A stretch of DNA of 64,000 bases from Deltaproteobacteria bacterium (GCA_021162935.1 JAGGXR010000111.1:1-64000), one strand, 5' to 3'; numbered from the stretch's first letter, positions 24,933 through 35,862 are shown. Made by a program: numbers and translations. The notes: generated by a model from the letters alone, not told the origin.

Positions 24933-27649
24933 CATGGCTCCATCTCGTCCCCATCGCCAGCATCGGAACCTGCAGGGCCACCATCGGGCCCTTCCGATGC
25001 CTTCGAATCCCCTTCCGAATCCGACATCTCGGCATCCACGTCGTCCGTCGCCTGGTCCCCATCGCTTTCAGCAGTATCGGCTGTCAGACTACCTTCGGGC
25101 GACTCGCCGTCCTGCTCTCCGCCCTCGCCCTCATCATCCTCATCCTCGGCGCTGAACGGTATCCGAGCAACGACGTTCACCGCTTCATCGGAATCCGTCT
25201 TGACCAGGGTCACGCCCGTCGTGACCCTGCCACGAACGGAGATGGAGTCAACAGGAATCCGAATCACCTTTCCTCGTGTGGTGATCAGCATGAGCTGATC
25301 GCCCATCTCCACGATCCGGAGGGCAACGACCTCTCCGAACTTTTCCCCGAGCCTTGCGGTCAAGACCCCAACCCCGCCCCGATGACGCACGGGAAACTGA
25401 GACAGTGGACTCAGCTTTCCATACCCGCGCTCAGTGACGGTCAAGACGAAAACATCACTTTCGGGCAAAACGGTCGTCATGCTGACGACCCGGTCCCCTG
25501 TCCGCAGGGTCATTCCCTTGACCCCCCGACTGACACGCCCCATGGACCGAATCTGGCTCTCTAGAAACCGTATCCCCTGCCCCATGGCGGTCGCCAGGAC
25601 GACCTGCTCGTTGCCGTCTGTAATGCGAACCTCGATCAGGCTATCGTCTTCGTCGAGCACCACCGCGATGATTCCCGAAGACCGGACGTTGCTGAAGGCT
25701 TGCAGCTCAGTCTTTTTGACGATTCCATTGCGAGTCGCCGTGACCACATACCGGTTCTCTTCAAACTCGCCGACCGGGAGCATCTCGACAACCCGCTCGC
25801 CTTCCTGCATCTCAATCAAATTCACCAACGCCTTGCCCTGGGAGGACGTCGATCGCTGGGGAATTTCGTACACCCGCTTGGAGAAAACACGCCCCCGATC
25901 CGTAAAGAGCAGCACATGCGCGAGGGCTCCGCCGATGAACATACTCATCAATTCGTCCTCGGCGCGCACGTGGACCCCGCTGCGGCCCTTGCCCCCACGC
26001 TGCTGCGCCCGAAACTCGGACAACGGCGTTCGTTTGACATATCCGGACGTAGTCATGGTCACGACCATATCTTCGTCGGCAATGAGATCTTCTGGATTGA
26101 TCTCGCCGGATCGATCCACGATTTCGGTCCGACGTGCGTCATCGTACGCTGCCAGGATCTCGTCGAGTTCGCTCCGGATCACCTCTTTGAGACGCTCCTC
26201 GTCTGACAGGATAAGCTCAAACTCCGCAATCTTGACGCAAAGCTCACCGTATTCCTGCGCCAACTTCTCCTGTTGCAGCCCTGTCAGATTCTGCAGCCTC
26301 ATTTCCAGAATCGCCTTGGTCTGCCGCTCAGAGAGATGGTAGATGTCGGAAGCCTGCTGCACCTTGTCTTCTGGTTGACCAGCGCGACGCAAAAACTCGG
26401 CCAACCCACCGAACGCATGCTCCATCAAGCGACTCTTGGCCTCATCACGATCCTTGCTCGTCCGAATGAGATGAACCACAAGGTCGATCTCCACGGCGGC
26501 CAAACCGAGCCCCTCGACCAACTCACGGCGCAGCATCGCCTGGTCGAGCAGATACCTGGTGCGGCGAACCACCACCTCTCGGCGATGCCGCAAGAAAACG
26601 GCCAGACCGGACTTGAGGGTCAACATCTTGGGCCGTCGGTCCACGATGGCGATCAGATTCATGCCGTAGCTCGTTTGGAGCCACCGCATCTTATAAAGAT
26701 TGTTGAGCAACACCTCCGGCTGAACGTCTTTCTTGAGAGCGATGACCACCCTGATACCATGGCGATCGGACTCGTCCCTGATATCGGAAATTCCTTCGAT
26801 CTTCTTGTCCTTGACGTGATCGGCGATGGATTCGAGCATCCTGGCCTTGTTGACCTGATACGGAATCTCGGTCACGATGATCTGGCTGCGCCCTCCTGGG
26901 AGCTCCTCGATCTCGGTCTTGGCCCGCACTGTGATGGTCCCACGGCCCGTCTCGTACGCGGTGCGAATGCCTGCCCTGCCGTAGATGATTCCACCAGTGG
27001 GGAAGTCCGGCCCAGGGACAAAGGCCATGAGTTCCCTGGTGGTCATCTGCGGATTGTCCAACAAAGCCTTGGTGGCCCGGATCATCTCCCCCATGTTATG
27101 AGGAGGTATCTTGGTGGCCATGCCGACGGCGATGCCCGATGCCCCGTTGACGAACAAGTTGGGGAACCGCGACGGAAGGACCGCTGGCTCCAGGTCCTTG
27201 TCATCATAGTTGGGGATCATATCGACTGTGTCCTGGTCGATATCCGCCAACAAAGAGTCCGAAAGCCTCTCCATGCGCACTTCGGTGTATCGCATGGCAG
27301 CCGGTGGATCTCCGTCGATGCTTCCGAAATTCCCCTGTCCGTCCACGAGGCAGTAGCGCAACGAAAAATCCTGCGCCATCCGTACCAAAGCCTCATATAT
27401 GGCCGAATCACCATGTGGGTGCAATTTCCCCATGGTGTCGCCGATGACTCTGGCCGACTTGACGTAGGACTGGTCCTTGGTGTTATGCAGCCGATACATC
27501 GTGTACAAAATACGACGATGAACCGGCTTGAGGCCATCCCGAGCATCGGGCAGAGCCCGTGAGATGATCACGCTCATGGCATAATCCATGAACGAGTTCC
27601 TCATCTCGTCTTCCATGTTGACAGTGGTCACTCTTGGGGTATCAGTCAT
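24932..27649 (-). CDS. gyrA: DNA gyrase subunit A
   Basis: Breaks and rejoins DNA during negative supercoiling, together with GyrB. The N-terminal winged-helix domain has [32 protein letters not shown]. The catalytic Tyr121 lies in AAMRYTE. The quinolone-determining region reads [12 protein letters not shown] (Ser82, Glu86; E. coli has Ser83, Asp87). The gyrase-specific GyrA box QRGGKGR is near residue 560, which separates it from ParC. Six beta-pinwheel blades follow. The C-terminal 85 residues are extremely acidic (Asp, Glu, Gly, Ser). ATG at 27649 is chosen (GGAA 6 bases before); a TTG at 27667 overlapping the upstream stop is an alternative. Length 905. Confidence 0.97.
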   Translation of the reverse strand: MTDTPRVTTVNMEDEMRNSFMDYAMSVIISRALPDARDGLKPVHRRILYTMYRLHNTKDQSYVKSARVIGDTMGKLHPHGDSAIYEALVRMAQDFSLRYCLVDGQGNFGSIDGDPPAAMRYTEVRMERLSDSLLADIDQDTVDMIPNYDDKDLEPAVLPSRFPNLFVNGASGIAVGMATKIPPHNMGEMIRATKALLDNPQMTTRELMAFVPGPDFPTGGIIYGRAGIRTAYETGRGTITVRAKTEIEELPGGRSQIIVTEIPYQVNKARMLESIADHVKDKKIEGISDIRDESDRHGIRVVIALKKDVQPEVLLNNLYKMRWLQTSYGMNLIAIVDRRPKMLTLKSGLAVFLRHRREVVVRRTRYLLDQAMLRRELVEGLGLAAVEIDLVVHLIRTSKDRDEAKSRLMEHAFGGLAEFLRRAGQPEDKVQQASDIYHLSERQTKAILEMRLQNLTGLQQEKLAQEYGELCVKIAEFELILSDEERLKEVIRSELDEILAAYDDARRTEIVDRSGEINPEDLIADEDMVVTMTTSGYVKRTPLSEFRAQQRGGKGRSGVHVRAEDELMSMFIGGALAHVLLFTDRGRVFSKRVYEIPQRSTSSQGKALVNLIEMQEGERVVEMLPVGEFEENRYVVTATRNGIVKKTELQAFSNVRSSGIIAVVLDEDDSLIEVRITDGNEQVVLATAMGQGIRFLESQIRSMGRVSRGVKGMTLRTGDRVVSMTTVLPESDVFVLTVTERGYGKLSPLSQFPVRHRGGVGVLTARLGEKFGEVVALRIVEMGDQLMLITTRGKVIRIPVDSISVRGRVTTGVTLVKTDSDEAVNVVARIPFSAEDEDDEGEGGEQDGESPEGSLTADTAESDGDQATDDVDAEMSDSEGDSKASEGPDGGPAGSDAGDGDEMEP

Positions 27650-27663
27650 GAAATGTTCCGCAC

Positions 27664-29220
27664 TCAACTTTCCTGCTGTTTGTCCAACATCAGGTCATCG
27701 CGATAGATTTCGATTTTCTTCAAAAAGACCTCGACCACCGATGGGTCGAACTGAGTCCCGGCGCAACGAATCAACTCGTCCCGCGCCACTTCATGGGATA
27801 ACGCCTTCCGATAAGGCCGATCGGAGGTCATGGCATCGTACGTATCGGCCACGGCGATGATCCGACCCAGCAAGGGGATGTCTTCGCGTGCCAGGCCTTC
27901 GGGATAACCCGAACCATCGAAGTGCTCGTGATGGTAGAGGATTCCAGGAATGAGATCACGCATGAAGGGAATCCCCTCCAAAATGTGCTGTCCGATGATC
28001 GGGTGGCGACGAAACATCTCCACCTCACTGGGAGACAACTTCCCGGGCTTGTTCAATTTTTCATACGCGATGCCGATCTTGCCGATGTCATGCATGAGGC
28101 CCGTCTGATAGGCCAGCTCGATCCTGGCTTCCTCCATCCCCATGCCCTCGGCAATGAGGCGTGTGTACACGGCGACGCGCTCCGAATGACCTCTCGTATA
28201 CCGATCATTCTCTTCGAGGGCCTTGGCGAAGCCCTGAATGGTCTTGAGAAAGTTCTCCTGCAGGCTCAGATTCACCTGCCGAAGCTGATCGTTGGTCTGG
28301 CGCAAATGTTTGACCAGGCGAGCATTTTCAATAGCAACAGCGGCCCGACTCCCGAGGACGGCGAGGAGTTTCCGATGTCCCTCTGTGAACCGGTGCCCAC
28401 GGGTGAAGCTATACGCATTGATCACCCCGACGAGGCGTTCCTGCACCCGCAAAGGCACACTACAAAAAGACACGAGCGGCAACTCACCGGGCAACCGCAG
28501 GAAGAACACGTGGGTCGCCACACCATGCGCTCGAACAGGAACGGCATCTTCGAAAAAATGAAGTAATTCGTCCATATTCGGCTCGCCGGCATCCACATCC
28601 TCGACGATGCCGGTTCGCGTCCTGTGGAGACTCTCCACCCATCGGGACTGATCTTCCTCCCTGAGATGGAGTTGGATGAGATCCGCTTCAGCCTCTGTGA
28701 TGGAAACGTCCAGGATCAAATCCAGAACCGCACTAAGCTCATTGTTTTCTGCGATGGCCTGAGAGATCCGATAGAGACTCACCGCTTCCTTGAGCTGGAT
28801 GTTCTCGATTTCCAGTCGCTGCCGTTCGAGCCCCCTCTTGATGATGTGAACAATTTCATCGAACTTGAATGGTTTGAGAACATAGTCGTACGCACCACGC
28901 TTCATCGCCTGGATGGCCGATTCCACGGTTCCAAAACCCGTCATGATAATGGTCAGGACTTTGAAATCGTGACGCTTGATTTCTTCGAGGAGCTCAAGGC
29001 CGCCCATATTCGGAATCTTCAAATCCGAAATCACAATATCATAGGATGTGCGCCGCAGTTCCTCGACGGCACGGAGCCCATTCTCTACGGCTCGCACCAG
29101 GTATCCCTCGGTGGACAAGAAATCCGTCAGCACGTCACGGATGACACGATCATCATCGACCACCAGAATCCGTGCCGGCTCATCACTTAAGACTTCTTGT
29201 GTATCGACCGTAAAACCCAT
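27664..29220 (-). CDS. Response regulator with REC, GAF-like and HD-GYP domains
   Basis: A 518-residue c-di-GMP phosphodiesterase-type regulator. The receiver domain (about 17-130) has the acidic pocket VDDDR and phospho-acceptor Asp66 in SDLKIP. Residues 150-310 look like a GAF sensor ([22 protein letters not shown]). The HD-GYP domain (about 330-510) contains [18 protein letters not shown], and [14 protein letters not shown], so all metal ligands and the GYP motif are kept. AGGA precedes the ATG. It ends 15 bases before gyrA and starts 7 bases after the end of the PilZ gene, so the three are tightly packed. No sensor kinase is nearby. Confidence 0.94.
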   Translation of the reverse strand: MGFTVDTQEVLSDEPARILVVDDDRVIRDVLTDFLSTEGYLVRAVENGLRAVEELRRTSYDIVISDLKIPNMGGLELLEEIKRHDFKVLTIIMTGFGTVESAIQAMKRGAYDYVLKPFKFDEIVHIIKRGLERQRLEIENIQLKEAVSLYRISQAIAENNELSAVLDLILDVSITEAEADLIQLHLREEDQSRWVESLHRTRTGIVEDVDAGEPNMDELLHFFEDAVPVRAHGVATHVFFLRLPGELPLVSFCSVPLRVQERLVGVINAYSFTRGHRFTEGHRKLLAVLGSRAAVAIENARLVKHLRQTNDQLRQVNLSLQENFLKTIQGFAKALEENDRYTRGHSERVAVYTRLIAEGMGMEEARIELAYQTGLMHDIGKIGIAYEKLNKPGKLSPSEVEMFRRHPIIGQHILEGIPFMRDLIPGILYHHEHFDGSGYPEGLAREDIPLLGRIIAVADTYDAMTSDRPYRKALSHEVARDELIRCAGTQFDPSVVEVFLKKIEIYRDDLMLDKQQES

Positions 29221-29226
29221 GACGTC

Positions 29227-32115
29227 CTAGCGACGGAACAGGCGCCTGAAAATGCCCTTCTTCTTTCCGCCGTCCTCTGTGTCCAATTCGTCGTCTCTGT
29301 CTTCTGTGCTTTCCTCGACGGACGCCTCGCCCTCCCGGGGTTGGCCGTCCTCGCGAGCCGGGGAAGATCCCTTCCCTGGCTCCCCCAAATCGCCTGCGCC
29401 GCGCTCCTGAGGCTCGACGGAACCAGCCGATGACGATTCTTCCGCCTCGGTACTGGACTCAGCTTGATGCCCAGGTTCTCTGTCCAGAGTCTTCTCGTTC
29501 CAATCGAAATCAAAAGCAGGAACATCGACCTTGCGCTCCGGGGGCTGACTATCCGACATCCCTTCCCACAAGAAACCAAGGCCCTTTTCCAAAACGGAAT
29601 TACTGGCAGACCCCACCGGCTTGCGCGCCTTGGCCCGTTCCTTTCGTTGCTCCGCTGTATCGATCTCGGTCTCGTCGTCCAGGTCCAACTCGGAAGAAGG
29701 CGACGGCCCTACATTCCCAGCGCCAACGTCCAAACCCGCCCGAGGCTCCGACTGTTCCTGTGCCTCCACGCCAGCCGCTGCCACGTCCCGTCCAGACGCG
29801 TCCTTGTGTTCTGCATCAATCTGTGAGCGACCGAACTCGTCCTTGACGTCGGTCCGAATGTTCTCGAAAGCCGCACTCAGGTCCAACTCGACCCCCAATG
29901 AATCACTGGCGAATCCTGATTTTGCTCCTAATTTGCCAGTTACACCGCCTGATTCTACGACAGCGGGAGGCTCCAAAATCCTGCCGGCATGTTCCCGAGA
30001 AATATCGTCGAACCCGCCCACAGGGGCACGCGGGGCCTTTTTGGCACCAGGAACCGGCGGGGGCACAGGCACGAAGGGTTCGCCGCGATAATCGCCTTCA
30101 CGGGGCTCTTCTTCCACGACGAGTTCATCTGCATCCTGGACCAACTCGATCTCGTCCGATGCAATCATGCCGACCTCGTTATCGGACATGCTGTCCCAAT
30201 CTTCGACCAGTTCCCGCTCCCCCTCCCGAAGAACAACATCCTCGTCAACCGTTCCATGACCTGCTGCCTCAACAACCGGTGCCGGCTCGTCATCCACGCG
30301 GCGCCCATCTCCCTCGACAGCAAAAGCCGATTCCGCCGCCTCCAAAGCAGATGGCAACCGCTCCGGAATCGTCGTCTCCACCCGAATCTCTTGGGCCCCA
30401 ACCACGTCAAGAGGGGACTCCTCAGCAGACGATTCGACCCCGTGCTCTGCTTCGGACGGCCCTGCCTCAGGCAAACCACCCGCACCAACTGCGCGCTCAG
30501 GCACCTCTCCGACGTGCGCCACCACCGGGGGACTCTGTTGGTGGGCCTCATCGCGCTCCAACCGATCCCGCTCCGTGACCTGTTCGGTCACGTCTGGAAA
30601 CAACAGGTCATCACCGCCTTGCCCGGCATCCCATTCTGCAGCAAGATCTCTTGGGGGCACCGCATCCCGAGGCTCCTCACCCGCCGCGCCAAACATCTCA
30701 TCCGACTCGGGGGGCAATTCTCCATCTTCCCCACCGGTCCCCTGGGACTGTGAAAACTCCGCCTCACCCCCCATCACGTCGGCCCCCTCTTCATCGACCA
30801 AGGCCCCGACGCCTTCCTGCTCTCCTGCGACCCATGCATCCATTTCCGGCACATGCTGCGCGAGATCCAAATCCGTGGTCCTCGGACTCCGCGCCTCTGG
30901 TTCCCCCGCTGCATCCGAATCAGGATGAACCCCACCCCCCGCTTGCCGCTTCCCAGGAACCTCCTCAGAAGGCATCGACGACTCATCCCAAAGGGCATCG
31001 GCCGCCTCCACCCAATGATTCGACGCCCCTTCGGTTCCAGGCACAGCTCCTGCGTCAGACGACGCCATCGTCTCTTTCGGAATGGCTTCTGCGATGGGCG
31101 ACGCACCGCGCACAGGTCCATCCGTGCTGCCAATCTCCTCCAAAATGTCGTCGAGACTCTCCAAGGTCGCGGTCTTCTTCTTGCGAACCCGGTCCATCAC
31201 GGACCGGACCAACCCCTCAGACGTTCCCTCCCCGCCCAAAAGGGCGTCCAACCCCGCGTCGAATCCATCCGAGGCAGACACCTCGGCCGGTGATTCCGGC
31301 TTGGCCGGTTGTTCAGGCTTGGCAGCCTGTTCTGACTCGGCAGCTTGTTTCGACTCGGCAGCCTGTTCCGACTCGGCAGCTTGTTTCGACTCGGCAGCTT
31401 GTTTCGACTCGGCAGCTTGTTTCGACTCGGCAGCCTGTTCCGACTCGGCAGCCTGTTCTGACTCGGCACCTTGTTCCGACTCGGCAGCCTGTTCCGACTC
31501 GGCAGCTTGTTTCGACTCGGCAGCCTGTTCTGACTCGGCAGCCTGTTCCGACTCGGCAGCCTGTTCTGACTCGGCAGCTTGTTTCGACTCGGCAGCTTGT
31601 TTCGACTCGGCAGCTTGTTCCGACTCGGCAGCTTGTTTCGACTCGGCAGCTTGTTCTGACTCGGCAGCCTGTTCCGACTCGGCAGCTTGTTTCGACTCGG
31701 CCGGTTGTTTCGACTCGGCCGGTTGTTTCACACCCCTTGTCCGCTTCGATGCGGACTTTCGCGCCTCCTTTGCCTCCTTGACCGCCACCATTTGCTCCAC
31801 AATGGGGCGACTCTCTTCATCGAGACGGGAAAATTCTACTCCCATACCATGTTGTTTGCTGGGATGATCTGGATCAAAGGGCTTGATCCACTTGACGACG
31901 CCCTCTCCTCGCACAAGCTTCGTGCCGTCTGTGAGCACGAGTTCGAACCGAACTTTGGTGTCCACCGGCCTCGGCTTGCGACTCACGATAAAGATCCCAC
32001 CCTTGGAGATGTTGTTCGAGTACTTCTTGATGAAGGTGTCCACGTCAGGATACTTGAGCTTGATCCTCAAGGCCACCTTTGTTCTCTTGCTTGTGCGTCT
32101 GTCGGCGTCCGTCAC
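29227..32115 (-). CDS. PilZ-domain protein with long acidic repeat region
   Basis: A 962-residue protein. Residues 1-110 form a PilZ domain of the myxobacterial TIGR02266-like type (RRTSKRTKVALRIKLKY, NNISKGGIFI, GEGVVKWIKPF, GMGVEFSRL), which may bind c-di-GMP. After a basic patch comes a run of 24 hexapeptides QAAESK/E (about residues 130-273). More than 600 acidic, probably disordered residues follow, with a few conserved-looking islands and a basic end (KKKGIFRRLFRR). GTG is the start, with GGGGAG 6 bases upstream. The adjacent HD-GYP phosphodiesterase makes a c-di-GMP link plausible. The PilZ part is certain; the tail has no known function. Confidence 0.85.
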   Translation of the reverse strand: MTDADRRTSKRTKVALRIKLKYPDVDTFIKKYSNNISKGGIFIVSRKPRPVDTKVRFELVLTDGTKLVRGEGVVKWIKPFDPDHPSKQHGMGVEFSRLDEESRPIVEQMVAVKEAKEARKSASKRTRGVKQPAESKQPAESKQAAESEQAAESEQAAESKQAAESEQAAESKQAAESKQAAESEQAAESEQAAESEQAAESKQAAESEQAAESEQGAESEQAAESEQAAESKQAAESKQAAESKQAAESEQAAESKQAAESEQAAKPEQPAKPESPAEVSASDGFDAGLDALLGGEGTSEGLVRSVMDRVRKKKTATLESLDDILEEIGSTDGPVRGASPIAEAIPKETMASSDAGAVPGTEGASNHWVEAADALWDESSMPSEEVPGKRQAGGGVHPDSDAAGEPEARSPRTTDLDLAQHVPEMDAWVAGEQEGVGALVDEEGADVMGGEAEFSQSQGTGGEDGELPPESDEMFGAAGEEPRDAVPPRDLAAEWDAGQGGDDLLFPDVTEQVTERDRLERDEAHQQSPPVVAHVGEVPERAVGAGGLPEAGPSEAEHGVESSAEESPLDVVGAQEIRVETTIPERLPSALEAAESAFAVEGDGRRVDDEPAPVVEAAGHGTVDEDVVLREGERELVEDWDSMSDNEVGMIASDEIELVQDADELVVEEEPREGDYRGEPFVPVPPPVPGAKKAPRAPVGGFDDISREHAGRILEPPAVVESGGVTGKLGAKSGFASDSLGVELDLSAAFENIRTDVKDEFGRSQIDAEHKDASGRDVAAAGVEAQEQSEPRAGLDVGAGNVGPSPSSELDLDDETEIDTAEQRKERAKARKPVGSASNSVLEKGLGFLWEGMSDSQPPERKVDVPAFDFDWNEKTLDREPGHQAESSTEAEESSSAGSVEPQERGAGDLGEPGKGSSPAREDGQPREGEASVEESTEDRDDELDTEDGGKKKGIFRRLFRR
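31296..31728 (-). repeat. 18-bp minisatellite, 24 copies, inside the PilZ gene
   Basis: The 18-bp unit (plus strand GACTCGGCAGCTTGTTTC or GACTCGGCAGCCTGTTCC) repeats without interruption for about 432 bases and encodes QAAESK or QAAESE. The first two units are QPAESK, one unit is QGAESE, and the last two degenerate to QAAKPE and QPAKPE. Near-identity of the units points to recent slippage or unequal recombination, always in frame. Confidence 0.95.
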
Positions 32116-32361
32116 GACGAACTCCCCGATGGCTGACTCGATCTCGAAAACACATCCTGTGGAGCCATCTCGCTATGGTCTCTTTTCGATTCGAGGCACA
32201 CTGTACCCCGATGCCCGTTCTGGGTGAAGAAAAAAGTGTTTCTTTTTGAAATGATTAGCAAAAAATATCTTCACAAGCAACGGTTCCATGGACACCCACG
32301 GCTCAATCACCAAAGCCGTCTCACCGGTCATTTCTCCCCGGAAAAAGGAGCCTCCTCCGAG

Positions 32362-33252
32362 TCATCGATTTTCATATCGTCCATCTTCTCCCATAATGAC
32401 CCGACCGTCAGCAACGAGACTTTCCAGATGCTTGGCAATCATCTGTCCCTCCCAATACCGCGTCAAGGCAGCATTATCCCGATGGCCACCATAGATGGGA
32501 GAAAACTCGACGAGTTCATCGAGCGTGGATCGTCCAGCACGCACGAGTTCCACGATGGCCCCCTCCCGCGCATCCAATACATGGAGATAGCGGCGAAACC
32601 GCTCCTGGATATGGTCTCGAATAATGCCCATATGACTCGACACGACCGTTCTCGGCTCCAGGTCCATCAACGTTTGGATGGTGGCCCGAAAGGCCTCGAT
32701 ACTCGATTCACGATGACCATACCATGGCCCAAACGGAGTCAGATCCACGTCGAAACTGATCAGAACCCCCGTGGTGGACTCGAACAGTGCCATATGGTCC
32801 TTGGTGTGCCCAGGAGCACTGATGGCCACGAAATGGAGTTCGCCGAGCCGAAAAGTCGTCCCGTCGTCATACAGGTCGGAAAACGAACAGTCTTCGAATC
32901 CCATGGCACCTGTCACGAACGACTTCCACGTCGTGGCCAAGGGTCCGGGCTCCACGAAACGTTCTGCAAGGAGATCCTTGCGCCCGAAACTGTCTGCTGC
33001 CAGACGAGGAATCACGATCGGACGATCCTCGAGCATGGAACACCCTGCACAGTGGTCTGGATGCGAATGGGATACGATCACCTGCTCAGGGTTTGCCATT
33101 TCGAGCAATTCGGCCAAAATACCGACTCCACAACCGGCGTCGATGAGGGTGACCGGAGAGCTGTCCGCCAAGAGACAATGGGAAAAGGGGAATCGCCCCC
33201 GGCCGGCTCCCGGGATCAGAAACAGATGTGGGACGATCGGGACCAACTCCAT
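32362..33252 (-). CDS. Metallo-beta-lactamase-fold hydrolase
   Basis: A 296-residue MBL-fold protein. The binuclear metal motif is SHSHPDHCAG (HxHxDH), with further ligands in APGHTKDH, FDVDL and SSHMG. The arrangement, with a C-terminal 'HMG......H' and a helical tail, resembles the glyoxalase II / LACTB2-like group that cleaves thioesters or acts on nucleic acids. The substrate cannot be told. GAGGGAA precedes the ATG. It follows the AI-2E permease gene by 12 bases and is probably in the same transcript. The 246-base gap between it and the PilZ gene shows nothing clear. Confidence 0.9.
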   Translation of the reverse strand: MELVPIVPHLFLIPGAGRGRFPFSHCLLADSSPVTLIDAGCGVGILAELLEMANPEQVIVSHSHPDHCAGCSMLEDRPIVIPRLAADSFGRKDLLAERFVEPGPLATTWKSFVTGAMGFEDCSFSDLYDDGTTFRLGELHFVAISAPGHTKDHMALFESTTGVLISFDVDLTPFGPWYGHRESSIEAFRATIQTLMDLEPRTVVSSHMGIIRDHIQERFRRYLHVLDAREGAIVELVRAGRSTLDELVEFSPIYGGHRDNAALTRYWEGQMIAKHLESLVADGRVIMGEDGRYENR

Positions 33253-33264
33253 GGAGTACTTCCC

Positions 33265-34467
33265 TCACTCCTTGTCTCGGGTCGCTGGTCGTCGACCAGA
33301 TGTCACGTCCACGACCACACGAGGGGTGCCTACCCCTGGAGCCAACGTCCTCGTATGAATCCCGTCGGGGGCGTCTGCATTGAAAAAAGCGCTCGCTCGA
33401 TAGGATTCCATACTCCGCCGCAGCAACACGTGGATGATTCCAGCCACGGGAACGGCAAGCAAGACTCCCACGAGTCCGAACAGCTTTCCGAAGACCAACA
33501 GCGCCAGCACGACCACGGCTGGGCTCAATCCTGTTTCGTACCCAAGAATATTCGGTGTGATGAAAAGACCGTCGAGGGTCTGCACCGTTGCGAAAACACC
33601 CGCAACGCCGAAAACATGGCTCCAACCCTGCCAATCGAGAAACGCCATGGTCAACGCCATGGCAAAGCCCAATGCAGCCCCCAAATATGGAATGAACGCC
33701 ATCAAACCCGTCAGCATCCCAATGACGAGACCCAATGGGATACCGACCAAAACATACCCTGTCGAGTAAAGCGTCCCCAACACGAGCATGACGAGGAGTT
33801 GACCGCGGATCCAACCGGACAGCGTTTCATCGATCTCGGTCCAGGTTTGTCTGGCCCAATCCCGGTGACGATGCGGGATCAAGCCATGAATCAACTCTGC
33901 CATCTTGTCGAAATCACGGAGAAGAAAGAACGTAAAAAAGGGAATCAACACGAGCCCGGCCAAGAACATGACAACCTGATACGCGCCCTGGACCGCCCGA
34001 CCAGCCAGCCCACTGATGGGCTGAACCGCTTTTTGACTCAACTCCTGAAGACTGTAGCCGAATCGGTCTGCCAACTCGGTCGTGGTCTTCGGTATGGTGA
34101 AATGAAACGCCTGTTCAACCCAAGGAATCGTGTCCTGTTTGATCCGGGCCACGAAACGGGGTATCTCCCGGCCGAAGTTGGAAAACTCCCGCCCCACAAG
34201 CGGTATCACCAGCAAAACGAAGGCGGTCATCACCACGATGACCCCGACGAGAAGCACCACGACTCCAAGGGTCCGACTCAGCCCGTGCACCTCGAACCAG
34301 TCGATGACCGGGTCGAGGAGATAGGCCAACAAGAAAGCGATGACCAGAGGCGTCAAGATGGCCTTCAGTTCTCGAACCGCATAGAAGACCACGAACAGCA
34401 TGGCGAACCCAAACGCCATCTGCCAAACCAAATGAGACCGCCGCATGCGCGTCAGATACCCACTCAT
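33265..34467 (-). CDS. AI-2E family transporter (PerM/YhhT-like)
   Basis: A 400-residue inner-membrane protein with about eight transmembrane helices. Family marks are PLVIAFLLAYLLDPVIDWFE near the N terminus, the long soluble segment after helix 3, ATVQTLDGLFITPNILGYETGLSPAVVVLALLVFG and GVLLAVPVAGI near the end. Members include TqsA, which exports autoinducer 2, and sodium/proton antiporters; the substrate here is unknown. Its ATGA overlaps the stop of the upstream PEGA lipoprotein gene. The C-terminal 50 residues are polar and cytoplasmic. Confidence 0.92.
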   Translation of the reverse strand: MSGYLTRMRRSHLVWQMAFGFAMLFVVFYAVRELKAILTPLVIAFLLAYLLDPVIDWFEVHGLSRTLGVVVLLVGVIVVMTAFVLLVIPLVGREFSNFGREIPRFVARIKQDTIPWVEQAFHFTIPKTTTELADRFGYSLQELSQKAVQPISGLAGRAVQGAYQVVMFLAGLVLIPFFTFFLLRDFDKMAELIHGLIPHRHRDWARQTWTEIDETLSGWIRGQLLVMLVLGTLYSTGYVLVGIPLGLVIGMLTGLMAFIPYLGAALGFAMALTMAFLDWQGWSHVFGVAGVFATVQTLDGLFITPNILGYETGLSPAVVVLALLVFGKLFGLVGVLLAVPVAGIIHVLLRRSMESYRASAFFNADAPDGIHTRTLAPGVGTPRVVVDVTSGRRPATRDKE

Positions 34468-34808
34468 CGCGGCCTCGCTCCCCGTGGCCAGTCCGGCAGC
34501 ATACGACGCAGCACCAACTTCAGGGTCACCACTTCATGAGGCCGCACCGTCACCATACGATACCGGGGGAAATACCCGTGTCGCCGCACGGCGACACGGT
34601 GCGTTCCTGGCGGCAGGGCCACGATACGATCCTGCAGGACCTGCAATCTGCCCACGTACTTGCCGTCCACGAACACGGATGCATCCAGAACCGCACAGAC
34701 GACCCGAAGCCCCGTCACGTCCGACCTAGGCGCACAGCCAAACCCCATCGCCGTCCAGAAAGCGACGATCATGATGGTCCAAGTCCCGCTCCTGCGTCTA
34801 TCTATCAT
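34464..34808 (-). CDS. Small PEGA-domain lipoprotein
   Basis: A 114-residue lipoprotein. The signal MIDRRRSGTWTIMIVAFWTAMGFGC ends in a lipobox. One PEGA unit follows (DASVFVDGKYVGRLQVLQDR, then LPPGTHRVAVRRHGYFPRYR). The ATG at 34808 has GGAGGA upstream and overlaps the end of the upstream gene by 11 bases; the next gene overlaps its stop by ATGA. The three are evidently one operon. It is probably an envelope accessory to the neighbouring secreted protein. Confidence 0.82.
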   Translation of the reverse strand: MIDRRRSGTWTIMIVAFWTAMGFGCAPRSDVTGLRVVCAVLDASVFVDGKYVGRLQVLQDRIVALPPGTHRVAVRRHGYFPRYRMVTVRPHEVVTLKLVLRRMLPDWPRGARPR

Positions 34809-35784
34809 CTGGTTCCTCCGGGTCGAGTCTGATCGACAACCATCCTGGCCGCTTCTTCCCAATGGTGAGCCGAGCCCCGGAAACCTGCAAACCCACGAGA
34901 ACCGAAGCCAGATCCTTCACGCAACGATTCAAAAAGAGACGCACGATCACGCGCCCCCTGGAAAACTGCATTGCGGAGACCGCTGCGGCTGAAAACCGCC
35001 GAATGAGCGTCTGAACGACTCGAAACTGTATCAAGAACCCCGTGGCCCCATCGATGACCACCGTCCAAGGTCGACGGCAGGTCGCCGAAAGCTCCCCCAA
35101 AATCTTCCGACCAAGTTCGATGCCAGCCAGGACTTGGGCTCTCCCAATGGCCTGAGCCGCTGTGGCCCCAAGACCGCTTCGCACCACGCTCCATCGGCGC
35201 TGCGAGGAACCCGTTGCCCGCACCACTTCACAATGGACCGTGGCCCCACGCATCGCAGCCACGCCCCCCTGCTGCACGACCGCACAAGACACTGTCACCG
35301 ACGCCCCTGCTCCCCGGCAAGGAACGCTAATTCCATGAACCCGCAACCGACTGGCCAGGGCCCTGACCACATCGCTGGGCCCACTCACGGTGAAACAGGG
35401 CCCTGTCTCCTTCCGTTGACTCTGCCCAAATCCCCTGGCCAAAGCAACGCCGTCCACATGGACTTCGAGACTGACATGATAGGACCCCGATGCACCCTGG
35501 CCAACAAACCACTCTCGAAGCATCCGGTACGAGACCACGAAGCGCCGAAATCGAGACAGCACGAGACGAGACATGGTGGGGGAAATGGTGCCCGAACCGC
35601 CCAAACGAATCGCCTCCTGGCGGACCGCCATGCGCAACGCCCTGTCGATGGCACGACGTCGTGCCCGAACACGGTGCCCCTGGACCACGAGGCTGTCGGC
35701 TTGCACCACCACAGTGCCTGGAGGTCGATCCATGGTCGGCTGTGCCACGAACGCAGTCACAAACACCAGACAGAGACTGAACAT
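34798..35784 (-). CDS. Exported protein with FlgT/LPP20-like N-terminal region
   Basis: A 328-residue exported protein. The short signal MFSLCLVFVTAFVAQ precedes VVVQADSLVVQGHRVRARRRAIDRALRMAVRQEA, the pattern of LPP20 / FlgT N-terminal domains (ARxxAxxxAxxxAV). Later segments (VVSYRMLREWFVGQG, YHVSLEVHVDG) continue that fold. The C-terminal half is of unknown fold with alternating strands. GAGGAA precedes the ATG. It leads the operon with the PEGA lipoprotein, the AI-2E permease and the MBL hydrolase. No flagellar genes are near, so a flagellar role is unlikely. Confidence 0.7.
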   Translation of the reverse strand: MFSLCLVFVTAFVAQPTMDRPPGTVVVQADSLVVQGHRVRARRRAIDRALRMAVRQEAIRLGGSGTISPTMSRLVLSRFRRFVVSYRMLREWFVGQGASGSYHVSLEVHVDGVALARGFGQSQRKETGPCFTVSGPSDVVRALASRLRVHGISVPCRGAGASVTVSCAVVQQGGVAAMRGATVHCEVVRATGSSQRRWSVVRSGLGATAAQAIGRAQVLAGIELGRKILGELSATCRRPWTVVIDGATGFLIQFRVVQTLIRRFSAAAVSAMQFSRGRVIVRLFLNRCVKDLASVLVGLQVSGARLTIGKKRPGWLSIRLDPEEPDDR

Positions 35785-35862
35785 GACGGATGTTCCTCAA
35801 AAAGACGTGATGACACGAAGCATACCCAAAAGAATCACTCATCGAAACGGCCCTTTTTCGAG

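Noticed and set aside
31296-31728. CRISPR array
   Set aside because: The 18-bp units are contiguous with no unique spacers and encode a hexapeptide in frame.
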